The translations under genes and the position numbers were made by a program. 64,000 nt of DNA, from assembly GCF_010731715.1 (NCBI RefSeq), contig NZ_AP022587.1, positions 5,890,001-5,954,000 on the forward strand. The letters are read 5' to 3'. This document shows positions 17,226 through 27,207 of the stretch, in pieces. The DNA comes from Mycobacterium stomatepiae. Its GTDB lineage: Bacteria > Actinomycetota > Actinomycetes > Mycobacteriales > Mycobacteriaceae. Position 1 is the stretch's first letter, and each line of letters starts with the position of its first letter. The notes under the pieces were generated by a model. It was given only the letters and a program-made list of their open reading frames with translations. It made no database searches and was not told where the DNA came from.

Positions 17226-17839
17226 CGACCGTCGACGACGACATCGAAACCGACACTCCCGACGAGGAGATTGTCGAGGAGACAACGGAATCGGCCGACG
17301 CTACGGAATCGGCCGAGACAACGGAATCGGCCGAGGCAGAGACCGAAGCCCGACGTATCCCGTGGTCGCGGGTGCTGGCGTTTGCGGTGTTACCGGCAAT
17401 CGCCTTGCTGCTGGCACTGGCATCCGGCTACTTCCGGTGGGTGGTCGGGTCGGCCGATGACCTCGAGCTGGCCCGCACCGAATCCGTCCGGGCCGCAAGC
17501 GAAGACGCGGCGGCGTTGCTGTCCTACAAGGCGGACTCGGCCGACAAGGATCTCGGTGCGGCGCGCGAGCGGCTGACCGGCGAGTTCAAGGACGCCTACA
17601 CCGCGCTGATCCACGAGGTGGTGATCCCGGGCGCGAAAGAAAAGCACATCTCGTCGGTGGCTAAAGTGACTGCGGCATCGTCGATTTCGGCAAATTCCTA
17701 TCACGCCGTCGCCCTGCTCTACGTCAATCAGACGGTGACCATAGGCGACGGTAATCCCACCGACACCCAGCCCGTCATCAAGGTGACGCTGGACAAGGTC
17801 AACGGCCGATGGCTGGTGTCGCGTTTCGACCCGGTGTGA
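17222..17839 (+). CDS. Mce-associated membrane protein (Mas), second copy
   Basis: A 205-aa Mas protein with an acidic repeat-rich N-terminus (TESADATESAETTESAEAE), one transmembrane helix (about residues 54-76) and a C-terminal NTF2-like fold (KADSADKDLGAARERLTGEF to GRWLVSRFDPV). The ATG at 17222 overlaps the stop of the first copy, so the longer ORF start at 17153 is not needed. Presumably it forms a pair with the first copy at the membrane with the Mce complex. Confidence 0.86.
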   Translation: MTTVDDDIETDTPDEEIVEETTESADATESAETTESAEAETEARRIPWSRVLAFAVLPAIALLLALASGYFRWVVGSADDLELARTESVRAASEDAAALLSYKADSADKDLGAARERLTGEFKDAYTALIHEVVIPGAKEKHISSVAKVTAASSISANSYHAVALLYVNQTVTIGDGNPTDTQPVIKVTLDKVNGRWLVSRFDPV

Positions 17840-17853
17840 TTCGAGGAGAGCAG

Positions 17854-18339
17854 ATGACGGTGTGGCTGCGCTTTCTGAGCGTTGGCGTGTTGCTGTCGGT
17901 CGCCGGTGCGTGGGCCGCCCCGGCCGCGCGCGCCGACAACAAGCGGCTCAACAGCGCGGTCGTTTCCGCCGTCTACACACTGCAACACCAGGCGGGCTGC
18001 ACCAACGATGTGATCCGCAACAATGCGCTGACGCTGGCCGCCCAGTGGCACGCCGCCGACATGATCAACAACCGAAACATCAACGACGACATCGGATCCG
18101 ATGGGTCTACGCCGCAGGATCGCGCCAACGCGGCCGGCTATCGGGGCAAGGCCGCCGAGACGGTGGCGATCAATCCGGCCATCGCGATCAGCAGCCTGGA
18201 GCTGGTCAACCAGTGGTACTCCAATCCCGCCGACATGGCCATCATTCGCGATTGCACCAACACCAATATCGGGGTGTGGTCGGACAACAGCCTGGACCGC
18301 ACCGTCGTGGTCGCCGTGTACGGGCAACCCGCGCTTTAG
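17854..18339 (+). CDS. Secreted CAP/SCP-domain protein
   Basis: A 161-aa protein with a Sec signal peptide (residues 1-27, cleavage near ARA-DN) followed by a compact CAP domain: LNSAVVSAVYTLQHQAGC, LTLAAQWHAADMINN and the C-terminal DRTVVVAVYGQP. CAP proteins in mycobacteria are exported and bind lipids or cell-wall components. ATG at 17854 follows a GAGGAGAG ribosome site and is 14 nt after the Mas gene, so it is probably the last gene of the mce operon. Two Cys pairs suggest disulfides. Role within the Mce system unknown. Confidence 0.8.
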   Translation: MTVWLRFLSVGVLLSVAGAWAAPAARADNKRLNSAVVSAVYTLQHQAGCTNDVIRNNALTLAAQWHAADMINNRNINDDIGSDGSTPQDRANAAGYRGKAAETVAINPAIAISSLELVNQWYSNPADMAIIRDCTNTNIGVWSDNSLDRTVVVAVYGQPAL

Positions 18340-18345
18340 ATCCGG

Positions 18346-19992
18346 CTAGTCGTAAACCGGCTCCCACTGGGTGTCGGCCACGGCCTGGGCGACATCGTCG
18401 TGGCTCGTCGTGGCCACCCCGTCCGCGGTCGCGGCGTGGTAGACGGCCTCGGCGACCGCCGTCGAGATCTCGCGCAGGTTTTGCACGTCCGGCAACAGAG
18501 AGTCCCCGGCTGCTTTCGGTCTTGCTTGCCGCACAATGGCTTTGGCCGCGGCTTGCAACATGCTCGGAGTGACTTTCGCGGCTCGGGCGACGATGGTGCC
18601 GAGTCCGATTCCCGGGAAGACGAGCGCGTTGTTGGCCTGGCCGATGGTGTAGGTGGTCCCGTCGTGGACGATGGGGGCCACGGGAGTGCCGGTGGTGATC
18701 AGCGCTTTGCCGTGCGACCAAGCCAGCACGTCGGCGGGCATGGCTTCCATGCGCGACGTCGGGTTGGACAGCGGGAAGATCATCGGCCGCTCGGATGCTG
18801 CGGTCATCGCCTCGACGACCTCTTGGGTGAACGCGCCGAACACGGCCGAGGAGCCCAGCAGAATCGTGGGCGAGGCGAGCTTGATCGCGTCCACCAAACC
18901 CACCCGCTCTCCGGCGGCCACCCCGAGTTGATCGCGGTTCTTCGCGTACGGCACCTGGAAGTCGCGCAGATCGTCCATGTCGTCGAACAGCAAGCCCTGC
19001 TTGTCGATCGCCCAGATCTGCGAGGTGGCGCCTTCGACCGTGGCACCGTCGGCGACCATGGCGTCCCGTATTTGGTCGGCGACGCCGATCCCCGCGGTTC
19101 CGGCACCGAAGACGATCGCCTTCTGGTCACGCAGCGCGACGCCCGTGACGTGGCATCCGCCGTACACGGCAGCGACCACCACCGCGCCGGTGCCCTGGAT
19201 GTCGTCGTTGAAGACGCAGTAGTCGTCGCCGTAGGTCCGCAGGATCTTGCGCGCGTTGATCGGTCCGAAGTCCTCGAAATGCAGGATGGCGCGCGGGAAC
19301 AGCTGGTGGGCGGTCTCGATGTAGCGCTTGACGAAAGCGTCGGACTTGTCGCCGCGGCGGCGGGCATGGCGGTTGCCCAGGTAGTAGGGGTCCTGCAGCA
19401 GCTGTTCGTTATCGGTGCCGACATCCAGTGAGACCGCGATGCAGCGTCGAGGATCGATGCCGCCGCCGGCGGTGTACAGCGCCAACTTGCCGACCGCGAT
19501 CTGGATGCCGCCGACGCCCCAGTCGCCGATTCCCAGGATGGCCTCGGCGTCGGTGCACACGATCAGGTCGACATCGTCGGGACCCAGGCCGAACGTTTCG
19601 AAGGCGTCCTTGATCTCGTCGGGCTCGTCGATGCTCAGAAACAGCCCCCGCTGCCCGCGGTATTCGTCGGAGAAGCGTTGGATGGCCTCTCCGACGGTGG
19701 GCGTATAGACCACCGGCATGAGTTCAGGTAGATGCTCAGCCAACACCTTGTAGTACAACAGCTCGTTTCGATAGTGCAGCTGCTCGAGGAGCAGGTTGCG
19801 GGCTAAATCTGTTGCTACGCTTTGTAATTGGTGCCATACCCGGTCGGCTTGTTGCTCGAGGGTGAGAACGGCCGACGGCAGCCGCCCGGTCAGCCCGAGC
19901 TGCCGTCGCTGCTCGTGAGTGAAACCGACGCCACGATTGAGGCTCGGTGAGGACATCGCGAGTGGGATCCGGGGTGTGTGGGCGTCGCTCAT
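18346..19992 (-). CDS. mez: NAD-dependent malic enzyme
   Basis: A 548-aa oxidative malate decarboxylase (malate to pyruvate plus CO2), linking the TCA cycle to gluconeogenesis and lipid supply. N-terminal domain with LLEQLHYRNELLYYKVL, the catalytic region with YTPTVGEAIQRFSDEYRGQRG and VCTDAEAILGIGDWG, metal site HFEDFG...NDDIQGTG, and Rossmann motif GAGTAGIGVADQI. It matches M. tuberculosis Mez (Rv2332) along its length. ATG at 19992 has GGAGGG upstream; a GTG three bases earlier is possible. Convergent with the CAP gene. Confidence 0.96.
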   Translation of the reverse strand: MSDAHTPRIPLAMSSPSLNRGVGFTHEQRRQLGLTGRLPSAVLTLEQQADRVWHQLQSVATDLARNLLLEQLHYRNELLYYKVLAEHLPELMPVVYTPTVGEAIQRFSDEYRGQRGLFLSIDEPDEIKDAFETFGLGPDDVDLIVCTDAEAILGIGDWGVGGIQIAVGKLALYTAGGGIDPRRCIAVSLDVGTDNEQLLQDPYYLGNRHARRRGDKSDAFVKRYIETAHQLFPRAILHFEDFGPINARKILRTYGDDYCVFNDDIQGTGAVVVAAVYGGCHVTGVALRDQKAIVFGAGTAGIGVADQIRDAMVADGATVEGATSQIWAIDKQGLLFDDMDDLRDFQVPYAKNRDQLGVAAGERVGLVDAIKLASPTILLGSSAVFGAFTQEVVEAMTAASERPMIFPLSNPTSRMEAMPADVLAWSHGKALITTGTPVAPIVHDGTTYTIGQANNALVFPGIGLGTIVARAAKVTPSMLQAAAKAIVRQARPKAAGDSLLPDVQNLREISTAVAEAVYHAATADGVATTSHDDVAQAVADTQWEPVYD

Positions 19993-20089
19993 CACACCCT
20001 CCGTCCGTTGGCGTGGCGCATGCTGACACGGTAGCGCTGATCACGGTGAACGGACTCTGAAGAGCGCTTTAAGCGACGACGCTCACGTT

Positions 20090-20680
20090 TTAACCGCGGC
20101 GCCCGGCGCCGAGTCGAGACAGGATCGCCTCGGCGTCCGATGCCGCGCCGCGGTTGTACGGCAATTTGGACAGCGCGGTTCCCATCGCGCAGCTGTTGGA
20201 GATCGCGGCGTAGGTCAGGCCCACCCCGATTGCCCCCGCCAGCCATTTGAGTCGCGGGACGGCGACACTGCCGAGAACCGACGACAGCACGATCGACCCC
20301 GCGACCAGACGGACCTGACGCTCGAGGTCCCATCGCTGCGCGCCCCGGTCGACCGCGAAACCCCATCGCTCCCAATCGGAAATCCCGTTCTCCCGAACAC
20401 GCCCGCTGTTCAGCCCCGCGTTTCGCAACAGCGCCTGCGCCTTGGTCGCGCGCTGGCCCGAACGGCACACCAGCACCGCATCGTGCTCGTCGCCGAGGCG
20501 TTGCGCGATGTCACCACCGTGCTGATCCACCACGTCGAGGGGGACGTTGTAGGAGCCGGCGATATGTGAGGTCTCGAATTCGGCGGGAGTCCGGACATCG
20601 ACGACGCGTGGCGCCGCAGGCGATTCCAATAGCGTCCGTAGCTCCGGCGAGGTAATGACATCGGCCGTTGCAGCACCCAT
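20090..20680 (-). CDS. Rhodanese domain fused to YgaP-like (DUF2892) membrane domain
   Basis: A 196-aa protein: rhodanese domain (residues 1-115) with active-site loop CRSGQR (Cys at about 71) and VVDVRTPAEFETSHI, then a DUF2892 membrane domain (about 120-180) with two hydrophobic helices. Architecture as in E. coli YgaP, a membrane-bound sulfurtransferase. GGGAG ribosome site before ATG at 20680. It lies 64 bp downstream of a persulfide-dioxygenase-like gene on the same strand, so the two probably form an operon for sulfane sulfur handling. Confidence 0.88.
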   Translation of the reverse strand: MGAATADVITSPELRTLLESPAAPRVVDVRTPAEFETSHIAGSYNVPLDVVDQHGGDIAQRLGDEHDAVLVCRSGQRATKAQALLRNAGLNSGRVRENGISDWERWGFAVDRGAQRWDLERQVRLVAGSIVLSSVLGSVAVPRLKWLAGAIGVGLTYAAISNSCAMGTALSKLPYNRGAASDAEAILSRLGAGRRG

Positions 20681-20744
20681 TTTCAGCTCCCATCGTCGTG
20701 TGAGTTAGCACTACCCGGCCGGCCACAGCGCCACGGGCTTTTGT

Positions 20745-22130
20745 TCAAAGTGAATTTTTTGGCGCGGTGTCCGACGCGGTGTCCGGCGTGGTGATTGCCA
20801 GCCTTTCGGCGTTGTCGTAGGCGTCGTCGATCAGCACGACGCGTCGACGGTGCCGGTCGAGCACCGCCGCGGCGATCGACGCGCGATAGCCGCTGGCGCA
20901 ATGGATCCACAGCTCGCGGTCGGCGGGGATCTCGGCGAGGCGTTCCGGCAACTCGTGCACTGCGATGTTGACCGCCCCGCGCACCCGGCCGGCTTCGAAT
21001 TCGTGCCGCTGGCGGACATCGAGCACGAGAACGTCGTCGTGCGCCAGAACGGCGGCAAGTTCGCCGAAGTCGGCCACCCGGTAGCTGCGCAGCGGTTTGC
21101 CGTCGGCCAGGTCGCGGATGTCGCCGCTGGCGCCGCCGGTGATGCGCTCGACACCGATGCGGGAAAGCTGGCGTTGTGCGTCGGCGATCTGCTTGGCGTC
21201 GTCGCCGATCAAGGTCAGCGGTGCGCCCCAGGCATAGAGCCAGCCGAGATAGTTGACGAACGAACCGGACAACTCGAATCCGTATGTGCCAGAAAGATGT
21301 CCGGACGCGAACGCGGTTCGATTGCGGAGGTCGACCACCCATTCGCCGGCATCGACTCGCCTGCGAAGCTCGTACGGGTCGACCGGCGCGAGCGGTGACA
21401 GGTCAGCGGCGGCGGGGCCATTGCGGTTGATCACGCCCATGTGTGCGTAGTAGGCGGGGAACGCCGTCAGGCCGGCGAGCAGTTGGTCGACGTAGTCCTG
21501 CTCATCCTGGGTCAATGCGGGGTTTTTGCGGCGTTGGTCCGCGATGGTGGAGTCGTCGCCATCGGTGGGGGCGGCCGAACAGAAGCTCCCGAAGCCGTGG
21601 GTCGGATAGACCGGTGTCGGTGCGGGCAGCTCATCGGCGAGGCGCCGGACCGAATGGTATTGCAGCCGAGCCAATTCCTCGGTGTGCTCGTCGCCGAGCA
21701 GGTCGGTTCTTCCGGTACTGCCGAAGAGCATCGACCCTCCGGTGAACACTCCGACGGTGCCGCCGGACTCGTCACGAAGCACGTAGCTGACGTGATGATG
21801 GGTATGACCCGGTGTGAGGAGCACATCCAGATGGATTGCGCCGCTGTCGATGTGGTCGCCGTCTCCGACGGCGCGGCAGGCGAATTCGACGTCTTCGCCT
21901 GCGGGCAGCACATATTCGGCCCCGGTCGCGGCGGAAAGCGCCAACCCGCCGGTGACATAGTCGTTGTGGATGTGCGTCTCGAGTACGTGCGTGATCCGTA
22001 GCTCGCGCGTTAGCTCGAGCACCCGATCGATGTCGCGCTGCGGGTCGACGACGACCGCTACCTCACCGTCGCTCACCAGGTAGCTGCGATCGCCTAACCC
22101 TGAGGTTTCGATGATCGATACGTCCAACAT
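20745..22130 (-). CDS. MBL-fold persulfide dioxygenase-like protein with two rhodanese domains
   Basis: A 461-aa protein. Residues 1-245 are a metallo-beta-lactamase fold of the ETHE1/persulfide dioxygenase class: THIHNDYVTGG metal motif, TPGHTHHH, and HGFGSFC. Two rhodanese domains follow (about 265-350, inactive since no Cys loop is visible; about 360-445 with CASGYR). Such fusions oxidise glutathione- or other low-molecular-weight persulfide to sulfite and transfer sulfane sulfur. I start at ATG 22130 (MLDVSIIETSGLGDRSY), which matches the family, rather than the upstream extension to 22211. It sits upstream of the rhodanese-DUF2892 gene. Confidence 0.85.
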   Translation of the reverse strand: MLDVSIIETSGLGDRSYLVSDGEVAVVVDPQRDIDRVLELTRELRITHVLETHIHNDYVTGGLALSAATGAEYVLPAGEDVEFACRAVGDGDHIDSGAIHLDVLLTPGHTHHHVSYVLRDESGGTVGVFTGGSMLFGSTGRTDLLGDEHTEELARLQYHSVRRLADELPAPTPVYPTHGFGSFCSAAPTDGDDSTIADQRRKNPALTQDEQDYVDQLLAGLTAFPAYYAHMGVINRNGPAAADLSPLAPVDPYELRRRVDAGEWVVDLRNRTAFASGHLSGTYGFELSGSFVNYLGWLYAWGAPLTLIGDDAKQIADAQRQLSRIGVERITGGASGDIRDLADGKPLRSYRVADFGELAAVLAHDDVLVLDVRQRHEFEAGRVRGAVNIAVHELPERLAEIPADRELWIHCASGYRASIAAAVLDRHRRRVVLIDDAYDNAERLAITTPDTASDTAPKNSL

Positions 22131-22275
22131 GCTTGTGCCCCATCCACGGAGGTCTTTCGACGGTACTGCCCGACGGCCGGGATGAGCAGCGCCGAGGTCC
22201 ACGTTCGGCACCTGCCGTTTGACAATCTCGCTTTGATACGTTCGGCGGGTACACGCACGATTCGAATTCGACTTC

Positions 22276-22485
22276 GTGACAACGGCAACGCCTCATCAGG
22301 TCATCGAGCTGATGACCGATTTCTCGCCAAGCGACCGGACCGCTGGCCGGCGTTGTCGGCCAAGGAGTTCGAGGTGTATCACGTGGGCCGAACCGAGGCC
22401 GACGTCCGCGAGCGGCAAGCCTTTCCGAAGGTGTGGGCCTAATGGCACTACGACTGGTCGAAGCCGAATTCGGTGGCATGGCTTA
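22276..22485 (+). pseudogene. Remnant of a SRPBCC-type protein
   Basis: The fragment VTTATPHQVIELMTDFSP is in one frame; a shift near 22325-22340 moves the rest to another frame, RPDRWPALSAKEFEVYHVG...AFPKVWA, then TAA at 22440 followed by WHYDWSKPNSV. Together these give the N-terminal half of a SRPBCC (polyketide-cyclase/START-like) protein with one frameshift and one stop, cut off near 22485. The 3' half is missing. No function is expected. Confidence 0.7.
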
Positions 22486-22622
22486 GCCCGTCGACTTCCT
22501 CAGCGTGCGCTCAAGGATTCGACTGTGTGCGTCGACCGCGGCCTCCGCCCGGCGTGGCCCCGCCCCGGCCGCACACTCGAAGCCAAGGACGCACACTAGA
22601 CGCGGCCGGTAGCCGCAGGGGC
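22486..22622. other. Intergenic stretch with GTGTGCG repeats
   Basis: No gene seen. GTGTGCGTCGACCGCGG near 22524 is followed by inverse copies CCGCACACTCG and CGCACACTAG, giving a large potential hairpin; similar GAGTGTGCG words flank the left IS30 copy. It may act as a terminator between convergent units. Confidence 0.3.
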
Positions 22623-22832
22623 TTAGCCCGCCTCGGCGTCCAGCGGATCGTATTCCAGGTAGTCGCGGGCGGGCAGCCGTAACGCCCGCCAGCGCTCGCG
22701 GGCGAGATGCTGCACGTAGACCTTGTCGCGCTGGACCTGGGAGAACGCAAAATCCAGGTCGATGGGCAGCCCCGCCCAATCGATCAAGCCAGCCGGTCGC
22801 TCCTGGTCACCCGGGTGATCGTGAGTAGCCAT
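22623..22832 (-). CDS. 69-aa protein echoing part of the nitrate reductase FNR domain, behind its own GlnR-type box
   Basis: ATG at 22832 is preceded by GAAGGGG at good spacing. The product has no known family, but residues 25-48 (DLDFAFSQVQRDKVYVQHLA) match a segment of the adjacent reductase FNR domain (ELDLAFSRDQQEKVYVQHLM) clearly; the flanks do not. A GlnR-type box lies 58 bp upstream, the same distance as before the reductase gene, so it probably has its own nitrogen-controlled promoter. It could be a small regulatory or docking protein, or a leftover of a duplicated reductase. Function not assigned. Confidence 0.55.
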   Translation of the reverse strand: MATHDHPGDQERPAGLIDWAGLPIDLDFAFSQVQRDKVYVQHLARERWRALRLPARDYLEYDPLDAEAG

Positions 22833-22890
22833 GCGGGCACCCCTTCATCGAGTACGCACCAAGTTGTTGAGCACATGGTGCGACAGCGAT

Positions 22891-22928
22891 GTTTCGGCCG
22901 CGGATGGCCGACGTTTCGGCCGTATTAC
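22891..22928 (-). promoter_or_regulatory. GlnR-type box upstream of the 69-aa ORF
   Basis: Read on the plus strand: GTTTC, six bases, GGATG, six bases, GTTTC, six bases, ATTAC. The exact 5-6-5-6-5-6-5 spacing and the two GTTTC elements match the actinobacterial GlnR box in reverse orientation (two GAAAC half-sites 22 bp apart on the minus strand). It lies just after the reductase stop and 58 bp before the 69-aa ORF. Confidence 0.6.
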
Positions 22929-22933
22929 GCGTT

Positions 22934-25900
22934 TTAATAGACGTCGCGGTGGTAGCGCTTGTCCGCGCTGAGCGACTGGGCATACTCCTCGGCCGCGTCC
23001 AGGTCCAGGTTGCCGTGCTCGGCCGCGATCTCGCACAGCGCGCGGTCGACGTCTTTGGCCATCGGGTTGGCACTGCCGCAGACATAGAGCTGCGCGCCGT
23101 CCTGCAGCCAGCTCCACAGCTGGGCGCCGCGCTTGCGCATCAGGTGCTGGACGTAGACCTTCTCCTGCTGATCCCGGGAAAACGCCAGGTCCAGCTCGGT
23201 GAGGAGGCCGTCGGCGTGCATCTTCTCGATCTCGTCGCGGTAGTAGTAGTCGGTCTCGGCGTGCTGCTCGCCGAAGAACAACCAGTTGGGCCCGGTGTGG
23301 CCGAGCGCGCGGCGCTCCTGCAGGAAGCCGCGGAAAGGCGCGATACCGGTACCCGGGCCGATCATGATCATCGGCGTGTCCGACTCACGCGGTGGCCGGA
23401 AATTGGTCGACGGTTGCAGGTAGACCGCGACTCGATCACCGGGGGAGCGGTCGGCAAGGTAGGTCGAACAGACCCCGCGGCGCGGGACGCCTTGGTAGTT
23501 GTAGCGCACCGGCGAGACCGTCAGGTGGGCTTCGCCCGGGCACTCTTTGGGGCTCGACGAGATCGAGTACAGCCGCGGCTGCAGGCGTTTGAGGACCCGC
23601 AACCACTCGTGGGCCGATGCGTAGACCGGCAGCTGCGCCAGCAGGTCGACCGACTGGCGGCCCCAGGTCCAATTGCTCAGGGCGGCTTTGTTTTCCGGCC
23701 GCATCAGCTCCGCGAGTTTCGGGTCTCAGGTGCGCTCCTGCACGAAGCGCACCAGGTCCCGGCTGATGTTGGCTATCTCGATTCGCTCGGTGAGCGCCGA
23801 GCGCAGCGACATCAGGCCGTGCTCACCGACCTCGACCGGGGTCTGCCCGTTCAGTCCGGTGACCGACAGCCATTCGTCGACCAGCTGGTCGCTGTTGCGC
23901 GGCCACACGCCGAGCGCGTCGCCCGCCTCGTAACTCGCGGCCTCGCAGGGAAGGTCGAAGACGATCTGCCGCACGTCTTTGGCGGAGTTCGGGCCGCTGA
24001 GGGTGGTGTTGCGGATCATGTCGGTGACCAAAGGGCGTTTCTTGCTGTACTCGGGCGTCGCCGGACGGGGCGCCGGACGCGGAGCGGACGTGGTGGCGGC
24101 CGATTTCGGTGCGCCGACGCGGCTGGGTGTGCGCCGCAGCGCCTCGATGACGCCGCCCATCCATGCCGCGGCAGCCTCTTCGTAATCGGGCTCGCAGTCG
24201 ACCCGGCTGACGAGGCAGGTAGCACCCAGCTCCGCGAGCCGCTCGTCGAGCTTGCGGCCATACCCGCAGAAGTCGTTGTAGTTGGAGTCACCTAGCGCCA
24301 GGACCGCGTAGTGGGTGCCGCTGAGCTGCGGCGCGCCGTCATCGGCCAGCGCCCGCCACAGGGCGGCGCCGTTGTCGGGCGGTTCGCCGTCACCGGTGGT
24401 GCTGGTGATCACCAACAGTTCTCGCGTGCTGGCCAGGTCCGCCACCGGGAACTCGCCCATGCAGTGCAATGCGGCCGACAGCGCGGAATCTGTCAGCCGG
24501 GCAGCGAAATTAGCGGCGAGTTCTTCGGCATTGCCCGTCTGCGAGGCCCACAACACCACAATCGGAGCCTGCTTGGGCTCAGCTTCGGCTCCGGGAGCCG
24601 TGGGCGGTGCGTGGTTGGGAGAGGCCGGCGTGATGGCCGGCATCGACGGGGGCGCCTCGGTACGGGAGAACATGCCCGCGAGCAGGCCATCGACCCACAG
24701 CCGGGTGTTGATGTCGAATGGTGCGTTGAGCGGCAGGGTGGGTATCCCGGCCGTGCGGCGGCCGGCTTCCGTGCGCAACCCCGCCAGCACCCCGGCCAGG
24801 TAGGTGCGGCCGAGCGGACCAAACTGCGGCACCGGTTCGTTTGCCACACCAAGGATCTCGGCGAGGGCGTCAACCTGTGACCCGCTGAGTTCGGCAACCT
24901 CCACGGGCGCGGGTTCTGCAGCACCGGTGGCCGCCGAAGGCTCGGAGTCGGAATCCGCTGTGGCGACGACGATCTTGGTGACGCTGACCGCACACGCCTT
25001 GAACTCCGGCTGGAAGGACACCGGATCCACGGCGTCGTTGGTGACCGCGTTGATCGACAGGTACTCGCCGAACGCGTCGTTCCAGTGGAAGGGCGCAAAG
25101 CAGTTGCCCGGCCGGACCCGGTCGGTGACCACGGCGGGCAGCACGGCTCGGCCACGGCGCGAGGCGAGTTCGACCCGATCGCCATCGGCGATATCGTGCC
25201 GTGCGGCGTCGTCGGGGTGGATTTCGACGAACGGCCCCGAGTTGAGTTTGTTGAGCTTGGCAACCTTGCCGGTCTTGGTCATCGTGTGCCACTGATGCGG
25301 CAGGCGCCCGGTGTTGAGCAGGAATGGGTAGTCGTCGTCCGGCATCTCCTCCGGCGACAGGTGTGGCCGCGCGAAGAACATCGCCCGACCGCTCGGGGTG
25401 GCGAACGCCAACCGCGGCACGGTGCCGTCCTCGCGGACCAGCCGCGTCTGGCTGACACCGTCGTTCAGGTAGCGAATCGGGTTGCGGTCATTGGCGCCGT
25501 CGGGCGGGCATGGCCACTGTAGCGGGGTCTGCCGCAGCCGGTCGTAACTCGCGCCGCGTAAGTCGTAGCCCGTCCTGGGATTCCAGAACCGCTTGATCTC
25601 CTCGAACACGTCCTCGGCGGAGTCGTAGCTGAAGGAATCCGAGAAGCCCATTTCGCACGCGATCCGGGCGATGATCTGCCAGTCCGGCATCGCCTGGCCC
25701 GGTGCCTGCACGGCGGGCTGGAACAGCGTCATGTTGCGCTCGGAGTTGATCATCACGCCCTCGGACTCGCTCCACAGGGCGGCGGGCAGCAACACGTCGG
25801 CGTAGCCGCTGGTTTCGGTCTCGAAGAAGGCGTCCTGGACGATCACCAATTCGGCACTTTCCAGCCCTGCCAGCACCGTCTTCCGATTAGCAACGCTGGC

Positions 25901-27148
25901 AACGGGATTGGTGCAGATGATCCAGCAGGCCTTGATATCCCCCTTGGCCATGCGGGAGAACATGTCAACGGTGCCGGCGCCGACCTCGCTGCGCAGCGAC
26001 CCGCGCGGGATGCCCCACTGGTCCTCGACGAAGTCACGGTCGGCGGCCGCGGTCACCACGCGCTGGCCCGGCAAACCCGGTCCCATGTAACCCATTTCGC
26101 GCCCACCCATCGCATTGGGCTGCCCGGTGAGCGAGAACGGGCCGCTGCCCGGCTTGCAGATCGCGCCGGTTGCTAGGTGCAGGTTGCAGATTGCGTTGGT
26201 GTTCCAGGTGCCGTGGGTGCTCTGGTTGAGACCCATCGTCCAGCAGGTCACGAAGTTCTCGGCTTCGCCGATCCAGCGTGCCGCGGTACGGACGTCGTCC
26301 GCGGGAATGCCCGTGAGCTTGCTGACCTTCTCCGGCGTGAAGTGCTCGAGGAAGCTCGGCATCTCGTCCCAGCCCTCGGTGAACTCGGCGATGAATTCCG
26401 GGTCGGTGTGGCCGTTTTCGACGATCAGGTGCAGCAGACCGTTCAGCAGGGCGAGGTCGGTGCCGGAAGAGATCTGCAGGAAGAGGTCGGCCTTTTCCGC
26501 GGTTGCGGTGCGGCGCGGGTCGACGACGATCAGCTTGGCACCGGCCCTGACGCGGTCCATCATCCGCAGGAACAGAATCGGGTGGCAGTCAGCCATATTC
26601 GCGCCGATGACGAAGAAGACATCGGCCTTTTCGAAATCCTGATAGGAACCGGGCGGCCCGTCCGCGCCCAGCGACAGCTTGTAACCGGAACCTGCGCTGG
26701 CCATGCACAGTCGGGAGTTCGACTCGATCTGGTTGGTGCCGATGAATCCCTTGGTCAGCTTGTTCGCGAGGTACTGAGCTTCCAGCGACATCTGCCCAGA
26801 CACGTACAGGGCGAAGGCGTCTGGGCCGTGCTCGTCGATGATCGCCCGCAACTGCTTGGCGGACTGGGTGATCGCGGCGTCGATGTCGATCTGCCCGAGG
26901 GCCTCGCCGCGCTCGGCGCGCCAGTAAGCCGAATCCATCCGGCCCGGTGCGGCCAGCATGTCCGCGGTGGTCGTGCCCTTGGTGCACAGGCGGCCGAAGT
27001 TGGCCGGATGGCTTTTGTTTCCAATAGATTTCGCAATGTGACGGCGCTCGCTCGCGGGATCGGTTGTGACCTGCAACACCATGCCGCATCCCACGCCGCA
27101 GTAGGCGCACATGCTGTTCACGGCATCCTGACCGTGTTCCACAGCCAC
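22934..27148 (-). pseudogene. Assimilatory nitrate reductase / sulfite-reductase-type diflavin fusion, interrupted by in-frame TGA
   Basis: Frame from GTG at 27148 (GGAAGGAGG upstream) covers a 1403-residue fusion like the NasN-type enzyme of M. smegmatis. N-terminal [4Fe-4S] cluster Cys14, 17, 21, 55; molybdopterin oxidoreductase domain to about residue 700, with the likely Mo ligand in [11 protein letters not shown]; flavodoxin domain from about 863 ([14 protein letters not shown]); then FAD/NADPH-binding FNR domain (RLYSISSSPKE, GPGTGIAPFRGFLQERR). Codon 1141 at 23728-23726 is TGA, and the frame resumes at once with DPKLAELMRPENK, so a single CGA-to-TGA change explains it. The truncated product keeps Mo and FMN domains but loses most of the FNR. 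Adjacent narK and GlnR boxes fit nitrate assimilation. Confidence 0.88.
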
Positions 27149-27207
27149 GCCTAAGTCCCTCCTTCCGAGCGCGCAAGGGCCTATCCGCTAAATCGTCCGA
27201 CATGGAT

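Noticed and set aside
23726..23728. TGA in the nitrate reductase as a selenocysteine codon
   Set aside because: The position is in a linker of the FNR region, relatives would have Arg by the flanking sequence, and no catalytic role for Sec is expected there.
22889..24295. A 468-codon plus-strand open frame opposite the nitrate reductase
   Set aside because: It lies wholly antisense to a conserved gene, shows no family motif and has the composition expected of a high-GC shadow frame.
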